Below are positions 28,954 through 38,227 of a DNA stretch of 64,000 nt, piece after piece. The notes under the pieces were generated by a model that was not told where the DNA came from, searched no databases, and worked only from the letters and a program-made list of their open reading frames with translations. The number at the start of each line of letters is the position of its first letter. The stretch's first letter is position 1. A program made the translations under genes and the position numbers. The DNA comes from Bradyrhizobium sp. CCBAU 51627. GTDB lineage: Bacteria; Pseudomonadota; Alphaproteobacteria; Rhizobiales; Xanthobacteraceae. The stretch covers positions 62,001 through 126,000 of the forward strand of contig NZ_LBJG01000091.1 of assembly GCF_028128765.1 (NCBI RefSeq), given 5' to 3'.

Positions 28954-30606
28954 ATGACCACTCCTTCCGATCTCCAGACTCCCAGCGCCGATGGAATTAC
29001 CGCGCCGCTGCGTTACCCCACTTTCCGGCGGATTTGGCTGGCGAGCCTGCTGTCGAACCTCGGTATACTTATCCAAGGCGTCGGCGCGGCTTGGGCCATG
29101 ACAGAGATGACGTCGTCAGCCGACAAAGTCGCGCTGGTGCAGACAGCCTTGTTGCTTCCTGTCATGTTGATCGCTATGCCGGCCGGCGCCATCGCCGACA
29201 TGTATGATCGTCGAATTGTGACACTGGTTGCGCTCTCGATCGCGCTCTGCGGCGCGACAGCGTTGACTGCTCTCGATTTCTCGGGCCTCACCACACCGAA
29301 TCTGCTGCTGGTGCTCTGCTTTGTGGTCGGCGGCGGCATGGCATTGATGGGGCCAGCCTGGAGTTCCTCGGTCAGCGAGCAGGTTCCGGCGAAGATGCTG
29401 CCATCGGCGGTTGCCCTGAATGGCATTAGCTACAACATCGCGCGTAGCTTTGGGCCCGCGGTCGGAGGAATTGTTGTTGCGACAGCAGGCGCGGGCACGG
29501 CCTTTGCAATCAACGCATTCCTCTATCTACCTCTGACGGTGGCGCTGTTTCTCTGGAAACGTGTCGCGGAACCGTCGCGGCTGCCGCGCGAAAACCTGAG
29601 CCGCGCCATGGTCTCAGGCGTGCGCTACATCGCCAATTCGCCTTCGATCAAGATCGTGGTAGCTCGCACCATGATAACCGGCCTTGTCGGAAGCGGACTC
29701 CAAGCGTTAATGCCCATCGTCGCTCGCGACCTGTTGCACGGGGGCGCTCAAACTTACGGCGTCATGCTAGGTGCGTTCGGGTTGGGCGCAGTAGTCGGGG
29801 CTCTTAACATCAGCGAGATGCGCAGGCGTATGAGCGGCGAGGCTGCAGTTCGTGCTTGCACACTGTCGATGAGCGGCGCGATCGCGGCGGTCGCGCTCAG
29901 TCACAATGCGATCTTGACAGCCGCCGCGCTGGTTTTGGCGGGCGCCGTATGGACGATAGTGTGGACGCTGTTCAACATTGGCGTGCAGCTCTCCGCCCCG
30001 CGCTGGGTTGCGGGCCGCTCGCTTGCGGCTTGGCAAGCTTCGTTCTGCGGGGGCCTTGCAATTGGCAGTTGGGGCTGGGGCCGTCTCACCGATGCTGTCG
30101 GTGTCGATATCACGCTGCTCATCTCGGCCGCACTGATGCTGCTTTTACCGCTTCTTGGGCACTGGCTGTGCATGCCGCCTATCACCGAGCGGGGAGAGGA
30201 CGCCGAGATGCTTGCCGATCCCAAGGTGCGGCTTCCGTTAACCTACCGCAGTGGCCCACTGGTGGTTGAGCTCGAATATCGCGTGGCCTCGGAAAATGCG
30301 CGAGCCTTCCACAACCTCATGCAGGATGTGCAGCTCTACCGACAACGCAACGGCGCCTATGGTTGGTCGATTGCCCGTGACATCGCGGACCCCGAGCTAT
30401 GGACCGAGCGCTATCACTGCCCGACATGGCTCGATTATTTGCGCCAACGCAACCGCTGGACTCAGTCGGAGCGTGCGTTAGATGAGCAGGCGACGGCTTT
30501 CCATATCGGGCCGGAGCCCGTTCGTATCCGACGCATGCTGGAGCGCCCGTTTGGATCGGTACGCTGGAAGGAGGATGTGCCCGACCGCGCCGCAAGCGCG
30601 CTCTAG
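28954..30606 (+). CDS. MFS transporter (MFS_3/EntS type) with C-terminal dimeric alpha-beta domain
   Basis: A 550-residue membrane protein. Residues about 20-410 carry 12 membrane segments of the EntS/DHA3-type exporter group, starting at FRRIWLASLLSNLGILIQGVGAAWAM, with the loop MYDRRIVTL between segments 2 and 3. The C-terminal 120-130 residues (from LPLTYRSGPLVVELEYRVA) are soluble and resemble the antibiotic-biosynthesis-monooxygenase-like ferredoxin fold that accompanies this MFS_3 subgroup; WTERYHCPTWLDYLRQ is a typical part. Probable function is export of a small molecule; the substrate is unknown. The ribosome site before the ATG is weak. It stands alone, forward strand. Confidence 0.88.
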   Translation: MTTPSDLQTPSADGITAPLRYPTFRRIWLASLLSNLGILIQGVGAAWAMTEMTSSADKVALVQTALLLPVMLIAMPAGAIADMYDRRIVTLVALSIALCGATALTALDFSGLTTPNLLLVLCFVVGGGMALMGPAWSSSVSEQVPAKMLPSAVALNGISYNIARSFGPAVGGIVVATAGAGTAFAINAFLYLPLTVALFLWKRVAEPSRLPRENLSRAMVSGVRYIANSPSIKIVVARTMITGLVGSGLQALMPIVARDLLHGGAQTYGVMLGAFGLGAVVGALNISEMRRRMSGEAAVRACTLSMSGAIAAVALSHNAILTAAALVLAGAVWTIVWTLFNIGVQLSAPRWVAGRSLAAWQASFCGGLAIGSWGWGRLTDAVGVDITLLISAALMLLLPLLGHWLCMPPITERGEDAEMLADPKVRLPLTYRSGPLVVELEYRVASENARAFHNLMQDVQLYRQRNGAYGWSIARDIADPELWTERYHCPTWLDYLRQRNRWTQSERALDEQATAFHIGPEPVRIRRMLERPFGSVRWKEDVPDRAASAL

Positions 30607-31264
30607 CTGCTGAATGGTGGCGCGGCGCAGGCACTAGCAGTCCCTTCCAGCGCAGCCGCATTCAGGAGCGACGGGCGTGATGACGACCGTTGCGCTTCGC
30701 TAAACCTCACCAAGCTGGGTGGCGGACTTCCACCTCCAAGCTGCCGTTCATACTAGGCAGGCAGAAGGTGCCACTCTGATAAATGGTCCAAGTCTGTGGG
30801 CAAACGTCCCGCAGGGTACCTGGGATCATGCCCCAGCCTGTTCGATCGGGAACGCTGCGCTTCACGTCGGCACCCAAGCAAACTTCGGCTGAAACCGCTA
30901 AGAGGCTCCCTTGAGTTTGCGGAGGGCCAACCGTCGAAGCATGCGGCGAAGCCGCCCGGAGGCGGTGAAGGTGTTGCTCGTAGGCGTTCGATTTTCTGGA
31001 GAGCGACGTGATCCAGCTGCGAGCGGCGAGCGCCAACTGAGAGCCCCGACGCGCGAACGCAATCGCAAGGAGTGAACCGGTCTCATCCGAGGCCCTGACT
31101 AATTTCGATTGACTTCGAAATTCTGAAGCGGACTCTGGCAAGGGTACGCGCGAATACACTGGGCGGTGTGCTCGATGTACCTCGATAAGCAGCACACAAG
31201 TTCAAACAATCTCGCGAGAAATGTTTCAAAGTCGCAGTTGCTGCGAGCTTGGCGAGATTTTCGC
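30607..31264. other. Intergenic region with one unassigned open frame
   Basis: A reverse open frame of 162 codons (30707-31195) has a protein-like C-terminal part (GWGMIPGTLRDVCPQTWTIY) but no recognised family, no good start and shifted frames nearby. It may be a decayed gene. Nothing else supported. Confidence 0.3.
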
Positions 31265-31283
31265 ATAAAAACTGCAGGATACG
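31265..31283. promoter_or_regulatory. Putative operator ATAAAAACTGCAGGATACG
   Basis: The reverse complement contains ATCCTGCAG, the core shared with the elements at 3177-3191 and 14916-14930. It lies about 240 bases before the aldehyde dehydrogenase start and just upstream of the structured leader. Confidence 0.35.
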
Positions 31284-31333
31284 CCGGCGAACGCCGCCAA
31301 TCCTCGACTAAAAGTGAGTATGCGATGTTCGCT

Positions 31334-31359
31334 TGCACGAGTTGACGACGTCTCGTGCA
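31334..31359 (+). promoter_or_regulatory. Leader hairpin TGCACGAG / CTCGTGCA
   Basis: A perfect 8-base inverted repeat (31334-31341 and 31352-31359) with a 10-base loop, about 78 bases upstream of the terminator hairpin in the same leader. Confidence 0.5.
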
Positions 31360-31436
31360 GGATTGGGGTTGCCAGCGAGTTCATCTACTCACAGCGCTCC
31401 TATTCAGTGCCCTTCGGGGCGTTTCCTCCCTGACTC

Positions 31437-31465
31437 GGCCGCGCGGTGTCTCGCGCGGCCTTTTT
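31437..31465 (+). terminator. Intrinsic terminator inside the aldehyde dehydrogenase leader
   Basis: GGCCGCGCG (31437-31445) pairs perfectly with CGCGCGGCC (31452-31460) around a 6-base loop and is followed directly by TTTTT. It points in the gene's direction and ends 57 bases before the ATG at 31522. Either it stops an upstream transcript or it is an attenuator for the gene. Confidence 0.65.
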
Positions 31466-31521
31466 CCGCTACCGGCGGAAGTCCGGGTCTCTCGGATTCG
31501 ATAGCCGCCAGGAGTAACGGG

Positions 31522-33015
31522 ATGACCCCGACCGCCGCCGCACAAGCTAAGCAAGGTCCCTCCATGCTGCGCGACCGTCTGAAGGACCCGGCGCTTCTGC
31601 GGGAGGCCTGCTACATTGACGGCGCCTGGGTCGGCCCGCCCAGCTTTTCGGTGAAGAATCCGGCGACCGGCATGGAGCTCGCCAAGGTGCCGCAGCTCAC
31701 CGCCGACGACTGCACGAGAGCCGTGGAAGCTGCTGAATGTGCGTTCCTCACATGGGCTAAGCACACAGCCAAGCAACGCTCCAACATTCTGCGCAAATGG
31801 TACGAACTGATCGTCGCCAATCGCGAGGATCTGGCGCTAATCCTGACGTCGGAGCAGGGCAAGCCGCTCTCCGAAGCGCTTGGCGAGGTCGATATCGGTG
31901 GCGCCTATGTCGAGTTCTTTGCCGAAGAGGCGCGCCGCATCTATGGCGAAACGATACCCTCGCCGCGCCCGGATGCAAGATTGCTTGCGATCAAACAGCC
32001 GATCGGCGTCTGCGGCGCAATCACGCCGTGGAATTTTCCGAACTCGATGGTCACCCGCAAGGTCTCGCCGGCGCTCGCCGCAGGCTGCACCGTGGTGCTA
32101 AAGCCAGCCAGCGAAACGCCACTCTCGGCACTGGCGCTTGTCGCGCTCGCTGAGAAGGCCGGTATGCCAAAGGGTGTCTTCAACGTCATCACCGGAGATT
32201 CCCGGTCGATCGGCAAGGTCTTCTGCGAACACCCGGCCGTGCGCTTCGTCGGCTTCACCGGGTCGACCGAGGTCGGGAAAATTCTCTATCGCCAAGCCTC
32301 CGTCGGCGTGAAGAAGCTCGGCCTCGAACTCGGCGGAAACGCGCCTTTCGTGGTGTTTGACGACGCCGACATCGAGGCCGCGGTCGAAGGTGCCATGGTC
32401 TCCAAATACCGCAACATGGGCCAGACCTGCGTCTGCGCCAACCGCATCTACGCACAGGCAGGAATCTACGACGAATTCATGCAGAAGCTGTCCAAGAAGG
32501 TTGCGGCGCTGAAGATCGGCGACGGGACAGAACAAGGCGTGGTGCAGGGGCCGCTGATCAACATGGCGGCGGTCGACAAGATCGAGCGGCATATCGCGGA
32601 CGCTGTTAAGCGCGGCGCCAAGGTCGTGACCGGCGGCAAGCGACCCGCGCTGGGAGGCTCGTTCTTCGAGCCGACCGTGCTCGCCGACGTCACGCCGGAC
32701 TCGCTGGTGTCACAGGAGGAGACATTCGGTCCGCTTGCGCCGGTGATCCGCTTCAAGGACGAGGCCGACGTGATCGCGATGTGCAACGCTTCGCCCTTCG
32801 GTCTCGCCTCCTATTTTTACTCCCGCGATCTGGGCCGCGTCTGGCGCGTGGCAGAGGCACTGGAGTCGGGCATGGTCGGCGTCAACACCGGCCTGATCAC
32901 GACCGAAGTCGCGCCGTTCGGCGGCGTCAAGGAAAGCGGACTTGGCCGCGAAGGTTCCCGCCACGGCATGGAAGAATATGTCGAGATCAAATACGTGATG
33001 ATGGCGGGGCTTTGA
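31522..33015 (+). CDS. gabD: NAD(P)-dependent succinate-semialdehyde-type dehydrogenase (GabD-like), second copy
   Basis: A 497-residue aldehyde dehydrogenase. The chosen ATG (31522-31524) has AGGAG eight bases upstream; the open frame reaches back to 31333 but that part contains the terminator. Motifs: ITPWNFPNSMVTRKVSPALA, FTGSTEVGKIL, the Glu in LELGGNAPF, catalytic Cys in MGQTCVCANR, and PFGGVKESGLGREGS at the end. It belongs to the same subgroup as the enzyme at 26320-27855 (succinate or glutarate semialdehyde oxidation) but sits alone on the forward strand. Its leader has an operator-like motif and two hairpins, which suggests regulated expression. The symbol is family-level. Confidence 0.92.
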   Translation: MTPTAAAQAKQGPSMLRDRLKDPALLREACYIDGAWVGPPSFSVKNPATGMELAKVPQLTADDCTRAVEAAECAFLTWAKHTAKQRSNILRKWYELIVANREDLALILTSEQGKPLSEALGEVDIGGAYVEFFAEEARRIYGETIPSPRPDARLLAIKQPIGVCGAITPWNFPNSMVTRKVSPALAAGCTVVLKPASETPLSALALVALAEKAGMPKGVFNVITGDSRSIGKVFCEHPAVRFVGFTGSTEVGKILYRQASVGVKKLGLELGGNAPFVVFDDADIEAAVEGAMVSKYRNMGQTCVCANRIYAQAGIYDEFMQKLSKKVAALKIGDGTEQGVVQGPLINMAAVDKIERHIADAVKRGAKVVTGGKRPALGGSFFEPTVLADVTPDSLVSQEETFGPLAPVIRFKDEADVIAMCNASPFGLASYFYSRDLGRVWRVAEALESGMVGVNTGLITTEVAPFGGVKESGLGREGSRHGMEEYVEIKYVMMAGL

Positions 33016-33831
33016 CCCAATGGATCTATCGGCCGTCGAGCCTGACCCTTGCGATGACCATATTTGGACTTCGGTGTCACAGCTCCTGACGGCCTCCTAT
33101 GAATCCGATTTCCCGGAAGCCATACCTTACTTCCACCTGGTGAACGGGTCCGCTTTGTCGGCCATTCCACCTATGATCTTAGCGTGGTCTCTCACGAGTT
33201 TCTCCTCCTCACCCCGCTAAATAATCGTCAGACCAATCATCGGCAACGAGCGAGGATGTCACGTAGCGGCAATATGATATCATCGATCAGCCGAGTTGAG
33301 CCGGCTAGAAAGCCACGCAAAGTAACGCCGCAGTCCGCAAAGGACTTTCACAGGTTCAAGGGTCGCGTAAGCGACCAGGTCCAGGTACTCTAGACGCTCA
33401 ACGGCTGCCAAATGTTGCTTTGCGATCCGGAGGAACTGGCGTACATCTCGCTTTCCTGACTGACACTGTTCAGCTGCAGCGAATGGGCAGCTGCTGACCG
33501 CGAGAGCCCGCAGACGCTGTTGCGTTTTCATTTCCTAAACGGCGCTCACCCAATCCATCAGTTGCTGAGCACATCACGAGGCGGGGTACACTTGTGGAAA
33601 GCTGCGCATCGACGCGATTGGGCGCGGAAATTCCTCAGGACGCCGGTCGATTTAAGCGGCCAGAATTGTTGCGAATCGGTAACTTTCTCACACAGAAGAA
33701 GCGCTTCGCGACGACACAATAGTTTGCGATGGCGCCGTTTGACTAACAAAAAACCGCCAAGCCAGCCAAGAGGCATTCCATCGAACAGTCCGAGGTGGCC
33801 CAACATTTCGCGACTAAACAAGGAGCCGGCC
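33016..33831. other. Intergenic region; one small unassigned reverse frame
   Basis: About 815 bases. A reverse frame at 33280-33531 (83 codons) reads plausibly (RDVRQFLRIAKQHLAAVERL) but matches nothing I know. No promoter element stands out. Confidence 0.3.
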
Positions 33832-34767
33832 ATGCGGCCCGTCAATTTTGACTATCTTGCCGATAAGCTGCGCAACTGGGGGCGGTGGGGCGAAGCCGAT
33901 CAGCGCGGCACGCTTAACCACATCGGGCCAGAAACACTGAAGAACGCAGCCGCCGAGGTGCGCGATGGCAAGCTCTTTCATCTCGGTTTGCGGTTCGACC
34001 GGAACGGGCCTCAGCTGGGACACAAGCGGTTCAACCCCATGGTCTACGCCACCGACCTTTTCACCCCGATGAGTCCCGCCGCGCCGGACGTCTGCTACTC
34101 CGATGACGTCATCCACATGCCCTTGCAATGTTCAACGCAATGGGACGCGCTCGGCCATGTTCACTATAACGGACATCTTTACAATGGCTGCAACGCGCGC
34201 GAATGCCTCACCGAAAACGGCGCGCTCAAGATGGGCATCGACCATCTGGCGGCCCCCGGCATTGTTTCGCGCGGGGTGCTCCTAGACATCGCACGGCTAA
34301 AGGGAGTCGAGCGGCTGCCGCTCGACTACGCGATCACGGTCGACGATCTGAACGCCGCCTGCCAGAAGGAGAGCGTGAGCGTCGGAGCCGGTGACATCCT
34401 TTTGGTGCGCACTGGCCATATGCTGTGGTTCACCGCAGACGGAGACCGCGGCAGCTTTATGGGAATGCAGCCAGGCCTAAGCTATACCTGCGCCGAGTGG
34501 GCTCACGACAAATCGCTAGCCGCTGCGGCCGCCGACAACATGGCTGTCGAGATCCTGCATCCAGAGGGTCTGGCATCAGAGATGCCCCTCGCCTTCCACA
34601 TGCTGGCGCTGCGAGACATGGGCATGCCGCTGGGCGAGATGTTCAATCTAGAGGCGCTGGCCACCGACTGCGCCGCCGACGGACGGTACAGCTTCCTGCT
34701 TGCAGCTCCACCTCTGGAGGTTACCGGCGGCTTTGGCTCGCCTGTGAACCCGCACGCGCTGAAATAG
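33832..34767 (+). CDS. Cyclase family protein (kynurenine formamidase-like metal hydrolase)
   Basis: A 311-residue member of the cyclase/kynurenine formamidase superfamily, which hydrolyses amides or lactones with a divalent metal. AAGGAG precedes the ATG at 33832; the longer frame from 33520 has no support. The metal-site region reads QCSTQWDALGHVHYNG, the Trp-Asp variant found in larger members instead of HxGTHxD. Other family segments are RGVLLDIARLKG and GDILLVRTGHML, with the late AVEILHPEGLASEMPLAFHML block. It lies about 430 bases before an MFS gene on the same strand and may process a compound taken up or exported by it. The substrate is unknown. Confidence 0.85.
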   Translation: MRPVNFDYLADKLRNWGRWGEADQRGTLNHIGPETLKNAAAEVRDGKLFHLGLRFDRNGPQLGHKRFNPMVYATDLFTPMSPAAPDVCYSDDVIHMPLQCSTQWDALGHVHYNGHLYNGCNARECLTENGALKMGIDHLAAPGIVSRGVLLDIARLKGVERLPLDYAITVDDLNAACQKESVSVGAGDILLVRTGHMLWFTADGDRGSFMGMQPGLSYTCAEWAHDKSLAAAAADNMAVEILHPEGLASEMPLAFHMLALRDMGMPLGEMFNLEALATDCAADGRYSFLLAAPPLEVTGGFGSPVNPHALK

Positions 34768-35199
34768 GCTGGCCTTAAGAGTTGTGGCTGGGCGCGGGCT
34801 TTCCAACATGCAGCGCTTTAGACGTTCGCGTTCAAACCACGACTTAATCGCGCCTTTGCAGGAAGCGCTCATGGCTCGTCGTTCGCGTGGGTCACGCTGC
34901 AACAGGGCCGCGCCGCAAAAACAAGTAAGTAACGGAGTGAGGACTATACCGGAAAGATAGCCGTGATTCGACGGGTATCGGTACCATGGAATGTAGCGTT
35001 GCCGATCTGCGGCAAGAAGACTTCCACCTGAATTTACGTTTAAGACGCCGAAGTTCGGCAAGCACGGACGATCAACACGAAAATTCGGCCGCGGAACTCT
35101 CATAAGCTGCGCTTCGATGGCTTGCTTTCCCTTTTGGCAGATGTGGGACGCCGGCCGGACAAATACTTTCGCAACAAGCGGGGTCAGCAAGAACGCCAC
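34768..35199. other. Intergenic region between cyclase and MFS genes
   Basis: About 430 bases with no supported gene and no clear terminator; the MFS promoter is presumably here. Confidence 0.4.
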
Positions 35200-36492
35200 A
35201 TGTCCGATATGCCCAGGCTCTCGCGCCGCGCCTTCGCTATCATCTTCTGTCTTTCGATAACCACCGCGATTGGCAACACTGGCTTGCAGTCAGTGCTTCC
35301 GTCGATCGGCCGCTCGATTGGCATCGCGGACTGGATGGTGGCGGCCATTTTCTCGCTCTCCTCCCTATTGTGGGCTGTGACCTCACCGTTCTGGGCTCGT
35401 CAATCTGATCTGCGTGGTCGTAAGCCCCTCATGATCATCGGCCTTGCTGGATTTGCGGTTTCCATGGCGCTCTGCGGCCTGGTGGTAAGCGCCGGCCTGG
35501 CCCACTTGACAACTCCCACGATTGTCTTCGGATTTTTCCTCGTCTGTCGCGCGATCTATGGGCTCTTCGGCTCGGCTACCAGCCCGGCGAATCAAACCTA
35601 TATCGCGGAGCGCACCTGCCCTGCCGATCGCACGCGGTGGATATCCAGCATCGCTGGGGCTTCTAGCCTTGGCACCGTGGTTGGCCCAGTGCTGGCGCCA
35701 CTTTTCATCATTGGAAGCTTTGGGTACGCAGGGCCGCTGTACGCGTTTGCCCTGATCGCCACGACAATGCTGATTATTGTCGTCTGCTGTCTAGATGAGG
35801 CGCCGATCTTGGCGACGAAGCCACCGCTCCAGAGTGATAAGACGGCGCGTGGACGGCCGTGGCTCCGCTCCAACGTTGTCCCCTTCATCGCTTACGGCTT
35901 CCTGCTCTTCGTTTGCCAGAATGCGCTGGCACAGACGTTGGGTTTTCTTATCATCGACAAAACGAGCAAAGAGCTACCTGAGCTCCCATCAGAGGACTTG
36001 CTGCGCATAGCGCAAGGCCATATCGAGATTGCGATGGTTTGCGGGGCTCTCGCCAGTTTGCTTGCGCTCTGGGCCCTCATCCCCATTTTCCGCATGACAC
36101 CGAAAGCCCTACTGCGGTGGGGTGCCGGACTGGCCTCTCTCGGCAGCGTCTCGGTCGCCCTCTCGTCAGATCATGCCATCGCCATCCTGGGCTATGCCCT
36201 GGCGAGCCTCGGCTTCTCCTTGGGCCGACCGGGCTTCATCGTCGGCGCGTCCCTTTCCGTTCCGATGAAGGAGCAGGCGCGTGTTGCCGGAGCTATTGGG
36301 GCGATCAGTGGTGTTAATGTGCTTTTCGCGCCGTTCGCGGTGAGCCTTTACGAGGTTTTCCCTCCCGGTCCGTTTCTCCTCGAATCCGTTGTGCTCGCCG
36401 GCTTGCTTGCCTATGCTTGTCTCAGTCCAATGCTACGCAACGTGGGGAGTCGCGTCAGGGTCGAGGAGGTCAACGACAAACCTGCGCTCTAG
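35200..36492 (+). CDS. MFS transporter
   Basis: A 430-residue integral membrane protein with 12 predicted segments, beginning RRAFAIIFCLSITTAIGNTGLQSVLPSIGRSIG. The conserved loop between segments 2 and 3 reads ARQSDLRGRKPLMIIG (the G-x-x-x-D/R-RxGRK/R motif). A larger cytoplasmic loop (about 200-230) separates the halves. It resembles drug:proton antiporters of the DHA1 type. The chosen ATG (35200) has only a modest ribosome site; the frame extends to 35122. A good intrinsic terminator follows 4 bases after the stop, so it ends its transcript. The substrate is unknown. Confidence 0.88.
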   Translation: MSDMPRLSRRAFAIIFCLSITTAIGNTGLQSVLPSIGRSIGIADWMVAAIFSLSSLLWAVTSPFWARQSDLRGRKPLMIIGLAGFAVSMALCGLVVSAGLAHLTTPTIVFGFFLVCRAIYGLFGSATSPANQTYIAERTCPADRTRWISSIAGASSLGTVVGPVLAPLFIIGSFGYAGPLYAFALIATTMLIIVVCCLDEAPILATKPPLQSDKTARGRPWLRSNVVPFIAYGFLLFVCQNALAQTLGFLIIDKTSKELPELPSEDLLRIAQGHIEIAMVCGALASLLALWALIPIFRMTPKALLRWGAGLASLGSVSVALSSDHAIAILGYALASLGFSLGRPGFIVGASLSVPMKEQARVAGAIGAISGVNVLFAPFAVSLYEVFPPGPFLLESVVLAGLLAYACLSPMLRNVGSRVRVEEVNDKPAL

Positions 36493-36495
36493 CAC

Positions 36496-36516
36496 CGCGC
36501 CTGAGCGCGATTTTTT
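36496..36516 (+). terminator. Intrinsic terminator after the MFS gene
   Basis: CGCGC (36496-36500), loop CTGA, GCGCG (36505-36509), then A and six T (36511-36516). It lies right after the MFS stop codon. Confidence 0.65.
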
Positions 36517-36529
36517 AGCGCGGAAGCCT

Positions 36530-36955
36530 CGAAGAAGAAGTTCAAGGCTTATCCCATCGCTATATCCAGATCGACACCGCTCAAATCCAAACCCTGAAGG
36601 CAAGCTCTACCTCTACGTCGCCATCGATCGTGCAGACGGCAGGTACACGACCATATGGTCGATATGTCATGCCGCGAAAACGCGCATCGAGCACTGGCTC
36701 GACCAGGTCACGCATCCTTGGACCAATGGTTTAGGTCAAACGCATGAACGCACGATCCAAGAAGCAAAAAGGCCATCATTACGACCGCGACGACCGGCTC
36801 AAAGCACACCTTGCCGACTTCATCAACTGCAACAACTACGCTCGGCGGCTTAAGACACTGAAGGTGTCTACACTTTACGACTTCGTCTGCTGGACTTTCC
36901 CAGCAAGAGCGATTCAAACTTAACCTGCTCCAGCAAATGCCCGGACTAAACACCT
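36530..36955 (+). mobile_element. IS481-family transposase remnant
   Basis: Forward-strand fragments in several frames match the IS481/IS3-like DDE transposase: KKFKAYPIA, then EGKLYLYVAIDRADG (the usual YLFVAIDR block), then a piece with QTHERTIQEAKR (normally MNRTIKDATVKR), LADFINAYN-like residues near 36815 and a final LLQQMPGLNT, the usual C-terminus. Several frameshifts and stops separate the pieces and the N-terminal third is missing. No terminal repeats were found, so it is an inactive relic. Confidence 0.8.
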
Positions 36956-37016
36956 AGAGTATGCTGTTTTCCAACGGAAGCATAGCCTGATGCCCTAGCT
37001 TCCAAAGTGCCACAAA

Positions 37017-38159
37017 TCACGCCAAGAGGCCCGTCTCACTCACCCGACGAAGGTGGTAGTCAGCATCGCCAAACGTGTGCTCGATCATGGTCAGCCGCTT
37101 AAAATAGTGGCCGATCTTAGCCGCCATGGTCATTCCGATCCCGCCATGAAGCTGGATCGACTGCTGACCGATGAATTTTCCGCTCCTGCCGATCTGCACT
37201 TTAGCCGCTGCGACGGCTTTTGCGCGCTCGGCAGCATCATCGATCTCCGCGGCCATGGTGGCGTACATCGACATCGAGTGCGCCTGTTCGAGCGCCACAA
37301 ACATGTCGGCGGCGCGGTGCTGCAGACTCTGGAACGAGCCGATCGGCACTCCGAACTGCTTTCGCGTCTTCATATAATCGACTGTCACCTTCAGCGATTC
37401 GTCCATCAGGCCGACCGCTTCCGCGCAAAGCGCGGTGCGGGCGTCGTCAACCACCCGCTCGATCAGCGGCAACGCGTTCTCGGGATCGCCAATCGCAGCT
37501 GCGCTGCCCACCTCGACACTTGTGAAGCTCACGTCGGCGGCATGCAGCCCATCTTGGGTCAGGTAGCTCTTTTTGGAGATGCCTCGCGCGTCGGCAGGCA
37601 CCAGAAGCACCGCGATACCGCTGCTATCGCGTTGAGCGCCTTTGGTGCGCACGGTGACAATCAACGTGTCGGCGTTCTCGCCATTGAGAACAACAAATTT
37701 TTCGCCGTCAATGACCCATCCATCGCCGCTCTTCTTCGCGGAGGTAGTCACGTCATTCAGATCATAGCGAGAGTTCTTTTCAAGTTGCGCGAATCCAAAG
37801 GTCTTGCTGCCGTCAATGATCCCAGGCAGATGAGCTGCCTTCTGCACGTTCGAACCGCCATGGCGCAGGAAGCCGCCGCCGATTACAACGGTGGCGAGAT
37901 AAGGCTCGACCACAAGCGCTCGGCCGAACGCTTCCATCACGATCATAGTCTCCACGCCGCCGCCACCAAACCCGCCATCGGCTTCGACAAAAGGAAGTCC
38001 GAGCAGACCCTGCTCAGCAAAGCGGCTCCAGACCACTCTGCTCCAGCCGCCCTTCTCCTTCAAATATTTCTTGCGCTGGTCGAAACCGTAGACATCGGTC
38101 AAGAGTCCATCGACGCTTTCCTTGAGGAGCCGCTGCTCCTCGGACAAATTGAAGTCCAT
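37017..38159 (-). CDS. pimD: Acyl-CoA dehydrogenase, PimD-like small subunit (copy 2)
   Basis: A 380-residue FAD flavoprotein, same family and layout as the protein at 9948-11111: MDFNLSEEQRLLKESVD at the N-terminus, LGLPFVEADGGFGGGGVETMIVMEAFGRAL, VIDGEKFVVLNGENADTLIV in the beta domain, TRKQFGVPIGSFQSLQHR and LHGGIGMTMAAKIGHYFKR in the C-terminal helical domain. It lies 68 bases after the PimC-like gene and forms an operon with it. The pair is the second such unit in the window, and its upstream region has an RpoN promoter and a NifA site, unlike the first. Confidence 0.88.
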   Translation of the reverse strand: MDFNLSEEQRLLKESVDGLLTDVYGFDQRKKYLKEKGGWSRVVWSRFAEQGLLGLPFVEADGGFGGGGVETMIVMEAFGRALVVEPYLATVVIGGGFLRHGGSNVQKAAHLPGIIDGSKTFGFAQLEKNSRYDLNDVTTSAKKSGDGWVIDGEKFVVLNGENADTLIVTVRTKGAQRDSSGIAVLLVPADARGISKKSYLTQDGLHAADVSFTSVEVGSAAAIGDPENALPLIERVVDDARTALCAEAVGLMDESLKVTVDYMKTRKQFGVPIGSFQSLQHRAADMFVALEQAHSMSMYATMAAEIDDAAERAKAVAAAKVQIGRSGKFIGQQSIQLHGGIGMTMAAKIGHYFKRLTMIEHTFGDADYHLRRVSETGLLA

Positions 38160-38227
38160 ATTTTAAGCTTCTCCAGGGCGACAGATGTGGACCTCCTGCC
38201 GGTCCCATTTGCCGGTCTAAAAGAGGG

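Noticed and set aside
30707..31195. Reverse open frame of 162 codons
   Set aside because: Some protein-like composition but no start signal or known family; kept only as a note on the intergenic region.
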